This document shows, piece by piece, positions 47,601 to 54,700 of a stretch of DNA of 64,000 nucleotides (within the stretch, counting starts at the first letter, position 1; each line of letters starts with the position of its first letter). This stretch comes from Symbiodinium natans (taxonomy: Eukaryota; Sar; Dinophyceae; Suessiales; Symbiodiniaceae). Location of the stretch: positions 178,292-242,291 of the forward strand of contig CAJNDS010002563.1 of the NCBI GenBank assembly GCA_905221605.1. Direction: 5' to 3'. The notes beneath the pieces were generated by a model that was not told the origin of the DNA, did no database searches, and saw only the letters and a list, made by a program, of their open reading frames with translations. Position numbers and translations under genes: made by a program.

Positions 47601-50600
47601 TAGTGGTGTACCACGAACCCTAAACCCTAAACCCTAAACTTTGGCCCTAAACCCTAAGCCCTAAACCCTAAACCCTAAACCCTAAACCCTAAACCCTAAA
47701 CCCTAAACCCTAAACCCTAAACCCTAAACCTACTGAAAGAAGGCGCCGGCTTCGACCCTAACGAGAAGACCTTCCGTCTGATGCGTCCTGGGTTGAGTGT
47801 TAGTGTGACCCTAAACCCTAAACCCTAAACGGGTACCATGGTACCATGGCATCAGGTGTGAGGCTTCAGGGTTTTGAGGGTGTTGCGGTGTAAGGTTGGG
47901 AGTGCTCCATGGGGTCTCAAGCTCGTACCCGCCTGAAAGTCACCCTCCAGGCTAGACAACCGTGGGGGTCCAAGGTAGACTAGGGTTTAGGGTTTAGGGT
48001 TTAGGGTTTAGGGTTTAGGGTCTAGGGTTTAGGGTTTAGGGTTTAGGGTTTAGGGTTTAGGGTTTAGGGTTTAGGGTTTAGGGTGTGCAGGGGCTCAGGG
48101 TTTAGGCCCTGGGTTGAGGTGCGAGGGTCTAAGTCGACAGTCGCAGGGTTCAGGGCCTTCGGCTGAGGACGTCTATCGGGCTTAGGTTGTGCTTGGAGCC
48201 CTCGCGAAACTCGATTCCTCTCTTTACCGAGCCTTCACTCCGAAATCCCATTCGGCGACAATCCCCCCCACCATGACACTGCATGAACGGCCCCTCATTG
48301 CCTACACCCGGTTCTCAACGCGAAGCCGTAAACCCTAGCCCTAAACCCCAAACCCTAAACCCTAAACCCTAAACCCTAAATTTAAGAGCCTCCGGCTCAA
48401 GCCGCCGACCCCGCTGGAGCATAGTTGAGAGGTCTATCCCAGCCTGCTCGGCAGAGTTCTTGTGAAACGTTGGGGGGGTCAGGACAAGCGCAAGCCAAAA
48501 AGACAGGCGGTGGGGGGGGGTGGGGCGGGGGTGGGGGTGGGGGGGGGGGGGGGGGGGGGGTTGGTGGGGTGGGGGGGCGTGGGGGTGGGGGGGAGGGGCG
48601 GGTGGGGGTGGGGGGGGGGGTCCAAAAACGCTGATTTTGCTGAGGGCGCCCCTACCCCCCTGTGCTGAACCGCCTGTTTACGCTGTGCGGGTGGCGCCGT
48701 CCTCCACGAAAAAATTGTGCACCGACCCCCCCCACCCCCCCCCGCGTTTTGGGGGGGTAAGGAGGGAAAGAGGGAGGTTTTCACCTCCTTTTCCCATCCA
48801 ACACGCCGCCAGGGTCGGCGGACCCTAAACCCTAAACCCTAAACCCTAAACCCTAAACCCTAAACCCTAAACCCGAAACCCAACAAAGGTGTCCAAGCCT
48901 CCCCAGGATTGAGACGTGCCTTGCGCGGCGGGACCTTGCGGCTGCCACCTACTGGTTCGGACGCCCCCATCCGACTTAGGGTTGCGGATTTTTCAGGGTT
49001 TAGGGTTTAGGGTTTAGGGTTTAGGGCTAGGGTTTAGGGTTTAGGGTTTAGGGTTTAGGGTTTAGGGTTTAGGGTTCAGGGTTTAGGGTTTAGGGTATAG
49101 GGCTTAGGGGCCCGACACTCTAAGGGAAGACTCAGGGCCCTTAATATGGTCCCAAACCTCCTTTAAAGGGTTCTGATGTATGGGCCTTGGGTTGGTTGTA
49201 TAGTATATAAGGGGTATTTCAGGGGTCCCGTCTAAGGCTAAGGGAAGTTACATGGTCCCTTAATATGGGGCCCTGAATATGGCCCCAACCCTCCAGAAAA
49301 TGGTTCTGATGTCTGGGTCCTTGGGTTGTACGGGGTATGCAAGGGGGTAGATAAGGGGTACCCTGCCCATACTCAAGGACCACGTAACTACCCCAAGAAG
49401 GCTTGAAGTTTCGAAGTTGGCAAGCCGGGGGTTTGGGTTTTATCAGGTTTAAACCCTATGCCCTAGATCCTAAACCCTAAACCCAAAAGACCCTAAGCCC
49501 TAAACCCCTAAGCCCCAAACCCCAGACCGTAGACCCTGGGCAGACTCTGGGGGTGGTGCTACCTTGCCGCCGGCATCTACTACAGTCGGAACCGGGTTTA
49601 GGGTTTAGGGTTTAGGGTTTGGGGTTTAGGGTTTAGGGTTTAGCGTTAAGGGTTTGGGGTTTAGGGTTTTGGGTTTAGGGTTTGGGGTTTGTTTGTTTTC
49701 ACTTCTGGAAGATGGGAACCCCTCCCGCCTTTGGCGATTCCAAAAAGCACCCTTGTAGGGTTTGAGGCCTGCGGGCTTATAGAACTGGCACTTAAGGCTT
49801 TCAGTTGCGGGTAAAGCGACCATGACTCCTGCACTTTAGGGCCTAGTGTCGCCCCAAGTCCCCGAGAAGCCAAGGGCCCCCAAGCCTAAACCCTAAACCC
49901 TATGACGCTGTATGTCAAGCCTCCGAACCCCAAACCCCAAGACCTCTTTGGGGTTTAGAGTTTAGGGTTCAGGGTTTAGGGTTTAGGGCCTGAATCCGCG
50001 TGCTCCTGAGGGAAGTCACTGGCGGTGGGGGTGCTCCTGCCCCCAGAGGCCATCGTCCTGTCCGCACGTGGGGGGAGGGAGGGTGGACTGGGTGGTAGCG
50101 ATGTAGGATCCAGCGAGTTCGGGGTTAGGGTTTAGGGTTTAGGGTTTAGGGTCTGGGGTCCAATGTGTTGGGGTTTGCACATTGCAGCCCCTCAACCCCA
50201 AACCTCTTAACTTCTTGGTAGCCCCTGTGGTGCCCTTTGCCCTTTTTGGGTCAAGGTTCCCTTACAAAGTAACCGAGCCCAACAGGGGCACCCTTCCTTA
50301 AGGGTCAAGGGTGTTCCTTGCAGGACGGGTTTTCTTCTTGTCTCTTGGGGTGGTGCAGCATGTGATTCAGATACCCCAACTACGAAGCTCTAAGCCTTTT
50401 TGGATGAACTTATGGCTTTACGGTTTAGGGTTTCGGGTTTAGGGCTTCAGTTTCGGGTTTAGGGCTTTTAGGGTTTTTAGGGTTTTAGGGTTTTTAGGGT
50501 TTTTAGGGTTTTTAGGGTTTTTAGGGTCTTTAGGGTTTAGGGTTTAGGCTTTAGGCTTTCAAGGTTCTGTTGTCAGCTTTTGGGCACGGGCTCCAGCATA

Positions 50601-51343
50601 TCTTTCGGACGGAAGGGCCCTGGCGAAACTGAGGTGTGAGGCATCGACCCCAAGGTTTGGGGGGTTTAGGGTTTAGGGTTTAGGGTTTGGGGTTTAGGTT
50701 TAGGGTTTAGGGTTCAGGGTTTGGCAGGGTCTTGGGGCTCTGTCTGCAGGTTCGGGTTATCTGGAAGTGGGGTTCAAGGTACCTGACTTCGTCATCTGAC
50801 CTTCAACTAGGAAATGGCGCTTTCTAGGTTCCTTCGTAGAAAGCCAAGGAATCCTTGAACCCTGCACCCTGCGGTCGTGAGGGTTTGGGGTTCGGGGTTT
50901 GGGGTTGAACTTAGGATTTTTTAGTTTTTTTTTTGGGGGGGGGGTTGTTCAGGGTTCAAGGTTTGAGGTGCTACGAAGACAAGACGGTTTCAGGTTTTTC
51001 TGTTCAGGGTGTAGGGTTGCGAGGCTTTTAACCAGCTCCTCGAGAAGGTAGCCCGCTACTGGGCTCGCAGGAAGTCGGCTGAGCTTAGGGTTTAGGGCTG
51101 CTGGTTCTACACGCCTCCCCCATTACCCAAACCTTAAACCCCGAAACATGAAAGCCCTGAACCCTAATACCCTAAAACCCCCGCCCTGCTGGTGTTCGCG
51201 CAGGGATTCAGGGATTTGGGGTTCATGTGCAGCCCTCAACTCCTCATCCCTAGATGCACCAACATGGGCCTCAGGTTTGGATGGGTTGCCTGCGGCCGCA
51301 AACCTCTACGCCAAAGCCGCTGAAGGCGGCTGCAATCTCATAG
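32480..51343 (+). CDS. PPR (pentatricopeptide repeat) protein gene split into mini-exons
   Basis: More than 20 short GC-rich islands between telomere-like arrays each encode part of a PPR. Joined in phase they give canonical repeats with a fixed pattern: hydrophobic helix A ending AAAR-x-GDL, then Trp (or Tyr) seven residues later, Gly eight residues after that, then a Pro two to three residues on. The best chain is 40917-40985, 42713-42743, 43850-43903, 44191-44250/1, 44683-44727, 45872-45955, 46441-46472, 47240-47286, 47743-47782 and 48907 to about 48961. Others are listed separately. Eighteen acceptors are AG|G. Donors are mostly GC, then GA and GT. PPR proteins bind organellar RNA one base per repeat, so a mitochondrial or plastid RNA role is likely, but the target is unknown. 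The start and the C-terminus are not identified. Exons are missing between about 33.4 and 36.6 kb and between 49.0 and 49.5 kb. Confidence 0.78.
32560..32790 (+). repeat. Variant telomere array, GGGGTTTA type
   Basis: About 25 units of an 8-base form (TTTAGGGG with TTGAGGGG, TTCAGGGG and TTTTGGGG variants) in the intron after the exon at 32480. Confidence 0.9.
33070..33281 (+). repeat. (CCCTAAA)n array, about 29 units
   Basis: The longest pure CCCTAAA array in the window. It ends six bases before the AG acceptor of the next PPR exon. Confidence 0.95.
33289..33347 (+). CDS. PPR gene exon
   Basis: The exon reads CLVLACDAVERRDFPAVEQ after an AG|G acceptor, and a GC donor follows at 33348. This is helix A and the start of helix B of one repeat. 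The sequence from 33360 to 33840 downstream has open frames on both strands (one minus-strand frame reads KIFIDTFIAIWSTLIAV, membrane-like) but could not be assigned. Confidence 0.65.
34709..34743 (+). CDS. Probable PPR gene exon
   Basis: AG|G start at 34709. It reads YDFMLGLAAKT, a helix A with Lys/Thr/Gly at the turn, and a GC donor follows. Its neighbours are not resolved, so the link to the chain is by character and order only. The sequence from 33850 to 34700 has no recognisable gene. Confidence 0.45.
35521..35580 (+). CDS. Possible PPR gene exon
   Basis: The island reads SDADLCWQLGTVARLRILRL with good codon bias. Borders and phase are unclear, and the Gly eight residues after Trp is absent. 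Confidence 0.3.
35695..35765 (+). CDS. Probable PPR gene exon
   Basis: The acceptor is CACAAG|G. The exon reads WILTAFGHEDAPDQDAIDKL and then WKA before a GT donor at 35766. The spacing of two helices and the Trp fit a repeat, although the turn is atypical. Confidence 0.5.
36619..36678 (+). CDS. PPR gene exon
   Basis: The exon reads AASRQAPLKEAERWLRLTRQ from an AG|G acceptor to a GA donor at 36679, phase 0 at both ends. Joined to 37150 the product continues AGVVPS, which places Gly exactly eight residues after Trp. Confidence 0.7.
37150..37245 (+). CDS. PPR gene exon, nearly one whole repeat
   Basis: AG|G start. The exon reads AGVVPSAAAAKALLQAAARA and then GDLQAAETWRLG. This is the clearest single-exon PPR: Pro, helix A with ALLQAAARAGDL, then Trp 24 residues after the Pro. 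A GC donor at 37246 is the likely end. A TTTAGGG array begins at 37264, and a CCCTAAA array ends nine bases before the acceptor. Confidence 0.75.
37690..37745 (+). CDS. Possible PPR gene exon
   Basis: Between TTTCTAGGAAGG and a CCCTAAA array one frame reads HADEGLRPAELLRPLV, which has the Gly-Leu-x-Pro of a repeat start. Another frame reads NITQMRGCDLPSSSDPL. The phase could not be decided. Confidence 0.3.
38345..38420 (+). CDS. Probable exon of the same gene
   Basis: CTCTCAG|G is followed by an open phase reading FQVGELLQAAPDQETFLKLH and then LAQTK, between a CCCTAAA array (38075-38335) and a TTTAGGG field. Helix-A-like ELLQAA is present. The join to its neighbours is not resolved. Confidence 0.5.
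39406..39508 (+). CDS. Possible exon of the same gene
   Basis: ACCAG|GG after a CCCTAAA array opens frames reading either EPLALVKTPRLSVSLQQSAK or NPEAERVPPAVCEAFGGAQL. Both have good codon bias. The coding phase is undecided. A TTTAGGG field follows. Confidence 0.35.
39986..40053 (+). CDS. PPR gene exon
   Basis: The exon reads WIERAVKAGAEPSGILLKQL and then AW from an AG|G acceptor to a GC donor at 40054. Trp-x7-Gly-x2-Pro is exact. The next exon at 40262 continues the helix in phase 0. Confidence 0.7.
40262..40317 (+). CDS. Probable PPR gene exon
   Basis: The exon reads NAFARLGGLGALERIWSS, the second half of helix A, the turn and helix B with Trp. The acceptor here would be AG|A rather than AG|G. 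The end is uncertain, with a GA donor possible after SS. Confidence 0.55.
40560..40890 (+). repeat. Homogenised variant arrays CCCTAACA and CCCCCTAAA
   Basis: About 20 units of an 8-base CCCTAACA form (40565-40740) pass into about 15 units of a 9-base CCCCCTAAA form (40747-40890). Each variant is internally uniform. Confidence 0.9.
40917..40985 (+). CDS. PPR gene exon
   Basis: Acceptor CACCCAG|G. The exon reads MLKESAARKAFEALVRQSAR and then RG, and ends in GA before a GC donor at 40986. GA plus the G of 42713 gives Glu, so the join reads ARRGELTAARRWFDQ, a canonical turn and helix B. Confidence 0.75.
41612..41660. repeat. Poly-C tract
   Basis: About 47 bases of nearly pure C inside a unique island (41160-41990) of the intron between 40985 and 42713. 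A minus-strand frame of about 128 residues here contains a poly-Gly run from the tract. I do not call a gene. Confidence 0.9.
42001..42230 (+). repeat. Homogenised variant array GTGTTTAGG
   Basis: About 16 units of a 9-base TTTAGGGTG form, distinct from the 7-base arrays beside it. Confidence 0.9.
42713..42743 (+). CDS. PPR gene micro-exon, 31 nt
   Basis: AG|G start after a poly-G tract. It encodes LTAARRWFDQ and ends at a GC donor (42744). The join to 43850 reads RRWFDQAIAAGLYPTSF: Trp, then Gly eight residues on, then Pro. Confidence 0.75.
43376..43540. repeat. Fold-back (MITE-like) element
   Basis: The arms starting GCCCTTACTTGGAGG and ending CCTCCAAGTAAGGCTT are imperfect inverted copies of about 60 bases, with GTACTTA and ACCAATTAT conserved between them. 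A second small inverted pair (GTTCCCCCTTATAC / AAGGGGGAAC) lies just upstream at 43257-43350. The element sits inside an intron of the PPR gene. Confidence 0.65.
43850..43903 (+). CDS. PPR gene exon
   Basis: Acceptor CTTAACAG|G with a pyrimidine-rich tract, and donor GTAGGG at 43904. The exon reads AIAAGLYPTSFTVATLVE. Joined in phase 0 to 44191 it gives VATLVEAAARSGDL, a textbook helix A. Confidence 0.8.
44191..44251 (+). CDS. PPR gene exon
   Basis: Acceptor CCTCAG|G. The exon reads AAARSGDLDLSVEWYEETRR. A GT donor at 44252 would leave one extra base. The join to 44683 needs the exon to end at 44250, so the border is uncertain by one base. A TTTAGGG array starts six bases later. Confidence 0.75.
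44683..44727 (+). CDS. PPR gene exon
   Basis: Acceptor CGCCAG|G, and GA donor at 44728. The exon reads ELLRSSPLPVLNLLL. With 45872 it continues DAAAQADLALAQRWY, keeping the repeat length at about 35 residues. Confidence 0.6.
45872..45955 (+). CDS. PPR gene exon
   Basis: The exon reads DAAAQADLALAQRWYERALD and then LGLNADVQ. AG|G start, GC donor at 45956, and a (TTTAGGG)13 array begins within six bases. Phase 0 at both ends. Confidence 0.75.
46441..46472 (+). CDS. PPR gene micro-exon, 32 nt
   Basis: Acceptor GGGCAG|G. The exon reads VFNTLITAAA plus two bases of an Arg codon before a GA donor (46473). The join to 47240 reads ITAAARKGDLQSAEQWY, an exact PPR. Confidence 0.75.
47240..47286 (+). 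CDS. PPR gene micro-exon, 47 nt
   Basis: The exon reads KGDLQSAEQWYSQGI and ends one base into a Gly codon before a GC donor (47287). The intron begins GCAGGGTTTAGGG, so the telomere array touches the splice site. Confidence 0.75.
47743..47782 (+). CDS. PPR gene micro-exon, 40 nt
   Basis: The exon reads AGFDPNEKTFRL plus two bases before a GC donor (47783). Joined to the previous exon it gives WYSQGIGAGFDPN, with Gly eight residues after Trp. A (CCCTAAA)12 array ends about 12 bases before its acceptor. Confidence 0.75.
48376..48475. repeat. Dispersed repeat, copy 2
   Basis: Second copy of the roughly 51-base block at 4629. It is followed by GTGAAACGTTGGGG and a G-rich run to 48620. Confidence 0.7.
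48907..48961 (+). CDS. PPR gene exon
   Basis: Acceptor CCCCAG|G. The exon reads IETCLARRDLAAATYWFG. With the AT left from 47743 it restores Met and gives LMIETCLARRDL, helix A. The end is uncertain. The next repeat portion is not found before 49544. Confidence 0.65.
49544..49588 (+). CDS. Probable PPR gene exon
   Basis: The exon reads LWGWCYLAAGIYYSR, a helix B. Joined to 50011 it gives YYSRKSLAVGVLLPP with Gly in register. The start would be AG|A and the end is uncertain by one base. Confidence 0.5.
50011..50054 (+). CDS. PPR gene exon
   Basis: The exon reads KSLAVGVLLPPEAI from AG|G to a GT donor at 50055. In phase 0 it joins 51024 as PPEAIAFNQLLEKVA, a canonical repeat start. Confidence 0.6.
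51024..51054 (+). CDS. PPR gene micro-exon, 31 nt
   Basis: The exon reads AFNQLLEKVA plus one base before a GC donor (51055). The leftover C plus GT from 51275 makes Arg, giving EKVARLDGLPAAANLY. Confidence 0.7.
51275..51343 (+). CDS. PPR gene exon, last one recognised
   Basis: AG|G start. The exon reads LDGLPAAANLYAKAAEGGCN and then LI, with a possible GC donor at 51344. No further repeat or stop-containing exon was recognised before the satellite block, so the 3' end of the gene is unknown. Confidence 0.65.
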   Translation, partial: VWMGCLRPQTSTPKPLKAAAIS

Positions 51344-51395
51344 GCGCCCCCCCCAAACGCCGCCTCAACCCCTAAGCCCAACACTTCAATCCTTA

Positions 51396-51466
51396 TAAGT
51401 TTGCATGTTCCCCTTTATACTAACAGTCGGACTGTTAGTATAAGGGGGAACATGCCAACTTACAGC
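51396..51466. repeat. Fold-back palindrome
   Basis: Arms of about 30 bases (TTTGCATGTTCCCCTTTATA and its complement) around a centre at about 51429. It shares GTTCCCC-TTATAC-AACAGTC with the inverted pair at 43257, so a small MITE family is likely. A further imperfect pair spans 51531-51645. Confidence 0.75.
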
Positions 51467-51699
51467 TCTATGCGCATAGTACCTATGCATGTCTTGAACC
51501 CTACACCCCCAAGCCCTTAACCAGCCCGACTTGCTGGTTCTTAGTCGGCAAAGGAGGAATGACGTACCCTATATGAAGGGTATAGCAAGCGGGGTAGAAG
51601 TATAAGGTACCTAATTCCCCCATTCCCTACTAAGAACCACAGGGCCAGTTGTTGATCCAGCTTGGCAAGCTCAGGCACAAGCTGAACAGCCCTAACAGA

Positions 51700-51880
51700 A
51701 GGAGCACCCCAAACCCTAAACCCTAAACCCTAAACCCTAAACCCTAAACCCTAAACCCTAAACCCTAAACCCTAAACCCTAAACCCTAAACCCTAAACCC
51801 TAAACCCTAAACCGTAAACCCTAAACCCGAAACCCTAAACCTAAACCTTAAGCCCGAAACCCTGAGCCAAGACAAAAACC
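51700..51880 (+). repeat. (CCCTAAA)n array, about 20 units
   Basis: Nearly pure CCCTAAA, degrading after 51810. Other comparable arrays outside the entries above are at 36710-36810, 37745-37825, 38075-38335, 42440-42630, 45962-46055, 47290-47395, 47645-47730, 47985-48085, 48990-49100 and 59670-59860. Confidence 0.9.
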
Positions 51881-51988
51881 TTGCCAGAAGCACTTCTCCT
51901 GAACTCAAAACCCTAAACCCTCTGGGGCACCAGGCTCTCGATCGTGGTCATGTTGTCTTCCTCAGCTGGGCCCCCCCCCCCGTGGGTG

Positions 51989-52018
51989 GCTTAAATAGGG
52001 TCTATTTGGAAGCTGGGA
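51989..52018. repeat. Left arm of a 30-bp perfect inverted repeat
   Basis: GCTTAAATAGGGTCTATTTG and the next ten bases occur in exact reverse complement at 58960-58989, 6.9 kb away. Outside both arms lies a C or G homopolymer and the words GTGGGTG or GTGTGC. Confidence 0.85.
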
Positions 52019-52079
52019 CTCGGGTTTTCTTATAGCCATACACGTTTCCACGAGGGTACGCTGCTGTCACGTCAGTCGT

Positions 52080-54700
52080 ACTATGGAGGCCTCAGGAACA
52101 AGAACCAGGTAGTTCCTCTTTTCTCTTCTCTTTTTCTCCTCAATCCTAAAGTCGAAGGCTCTCGTGAGGAGAAGAGAAGGGAGAGAAGGAGGGAAAGATA
52201 AGAGGAACACGATTTTCATGGGAAGAGCCAAGAAAAGAATAGAAGAGAGATAAAACAAGGCGCAAAGAAGATGGTACTCTTCTTTATCTATCCTCTCTCC
52301 CTTATCTCTCCGTTCCCTCTGTCTTTTCGAAATGAGAAAAACAAAAAGAAAGATGAAAAGAAGAAGGGTTAGGAAAAGAGCCGAAGAGATAGGCCGAAAA
52401 GAGGGGTATGGTGAAGTACGGCAAAGGTCCACGCACAAGGAGTCACCTTCTGCTTACCCTTCCACTGCTTGATTTTACAAGCTCCTTTCTTGTGTTTTAT
52501 CAGTTAAAATTAAAAGGAAACAGAAGGAGAGAAGGGAAAGGGAAGTGAGAGAGGAGAGACAACAAGGAGGCCATTTTAATTTCCTGTGAGTTATCAAAAG
52601 GAATGCAATATTATGGGAAGAGCAATGGAAAAAAAGAGTGGAAGAGAAATTAAGACAGGAGAGGGAGGTGCAAAAATAAGGCAAAGAGAAGATGGTGCCG
52701 TTCTCATCTCACCTCTCGTTCTTATCTTCCTCTTCTCTGGTTCTTTTCCCTGTGAAATAAAAAAACAAAAGGAAGGACAATGAACATATAAAGGAACCCG
52801 TTTTCGTTTTCCGTTTGGGCACAAGGAAAAACAGAGGCGATAGGGCGAGAGGAGGGGTTTGCTGAAGCATGGGGAGGGTGTACGGGCAAGGGGCCAACTC
52901 CGCCCACTTCCCCCATCCATTGAAAGAGGAAAAGGAACAGGGCCTCCATTCCCCTCTTATTCTTCCTTTCTTGCGTTTTTGTCGTTTAGAAGGGAACAGG
53001 AGAAGAGGAGGGAGAGAGAAGGAGAGAGGAGACATAAAAAGGATTGCATTTTTAATGGGAAGAGCAAAGAAAAGACCAGAAGAGAGATGATGGGAGAAGA
53101 GGGGGAGACAAAACAAGGCGCACAGAAAATGGGCAGATAAGAAGAGAGGAAAGGGAATGACCAAGTACAATGAGGAGTTCTTCAATTTCCCTCCCTATCT
53201 CTTATGTTACTTTTCCTTCTTGTGGGGTGTCCCTTTTTCTCTTGAAGATGCAGAAAACGATTGAAAAGGACACCCGTTCCATCGCCCATATGTAGGGAAA
53301 GAGAGAGAATCATGAGCATCAGCTGGGCTTGCTGCCAATCCAACATGGGCATCCCTTTTAATCGCATTCTGTGTCCTTTTTTCTCGCTTGAAGATGCAGA
53401 AAACGATCCAAAAGCACATCTGTTGGAGGAAGAGAGAAGGAGAGAGGAGAGATACCAAGGATTGCATATTTAATGGGAAGAGCAAGGAAGAGAATAGAAG
53501 ACAGATGAATAGAGAAGATGGCGCTCTTCTTTATCTATTCTCTCTCCCTTGTTTCTCCCTTCCCTCTTTCTTTTCGAAATGAGAAAAACAAAAAGGAAGA
53601 ACTATGAGAAGGAGAAGAGTAAGGAAATGAACAGAAGAGATAGGCCGAGAGGATGAATATGATGGAGTATTATGGAAAGGCTCACGCGCAAGGAGTCACC
53701 CTCTGCTTACCTTTTCACTGCTTTATCATATGAGCTCCTTTCTTGTGTTTTATCAGTTAAAAGGAAGCGGAAGAAGAGAAGGGAAAGGGAAGTGAGAGAG
53801 GAAAGATAACAAGGATGCTATGTTTCCCGAAGCGTGCTGCAAGGAATAGAAGAGACAGGAAGCAAGGAGACGGAATCACAAAATAAGGCGCCAAGCTGTA
53901 CATATCATCTCTCCCTTGTCTCTCCCTATTCCCTTTCGAACTAGAAAAAACCATTCTTGCTTTTCACAGATAGGTTCCCTCTCTCCTCTTCAGGAAATCC
54001 CCTTTCCCTTATGTTGCTTTTTGAAGCGAATAAGAAAAATAGCAGATAAGAAGAGAGGAAAGGGTCAATTTCCCTCCCTATCTCTTATGTTGCTTTTCCT
54101 TCTTGTGGGGTGTCCCTGTTTCTCTTGAAGATGCAGAAAACGATTGAAAGGACACCCGTTCCATCGCCCATGTGTAGGGAAAGAGAGAGAATCATGAGCA
54201 TCAGCTGGGCTTGCTGCCAATCCAACATGGGCGTCCCTTTTAATCGCAGTCTGTGTCCTTTTTTCTCGCTTGAAGATGCAGAAAACGATCCAAAAGCACG
54301 TCTGTTGGAGGAAGAGAGAAGGAGAGAGGAGAGATACCAAGGATTGCATATTTAATGGGAAGAGCAAGGAAGAGAATAGAAGACAGATGAATAGAGAAGA
54401 GGGAGAGACAAAACAAGGCGCAGAGAAGATGGCACTCTTCTTTATCTATTCTCTCTCCCTTGTTTCTCCCTTCCCTCTTTCTTTTCGAAATGAGAAAACA
54501 AAAAGGAAGAACTATGAGAAGGAGAAGAGTAAGGAAAGGAACAGAAGAGATAGGCCGAGAGGATGAATATGATGGAGTATTATGGAAAGGCTCACGCGCA
54601 AGGAGTCACCCTCTGCTTACCTTTCCACTGCTTTATCATATGAGTTCCTTTCTTGTGTTTTATCAGTTAAAAGGAAGCAGAAGAGAAGGGAAAAGCAAAA
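52080..54700. repeat. Purine-rich higher-order tandem repeat
   Basis: Blocks built of GAGAGAAGGAGAGAGGAGAG-like sequence recur. A roughly 600-bp segment at 53182-53775 is repeated at 54065-54690 (offset 883) with small indels. The unit AAGGAGTCACC...TCTTGTGTTTTATCAGTTAA occurs at 52437, 53691 and 54600. Frames of 60-160 residues on both strands are products of the repetition. I see no gene. Confidence 0.8.

Noticed and set aside
48425-48828. Gly-rich or Pro-rich frames around G or C homopolymers (also 41553-41963, 45479-45736, 58903-59235)
   Set aside because: Poly-Gly or poly-Pro from homopolymers, with no other coding evidence.
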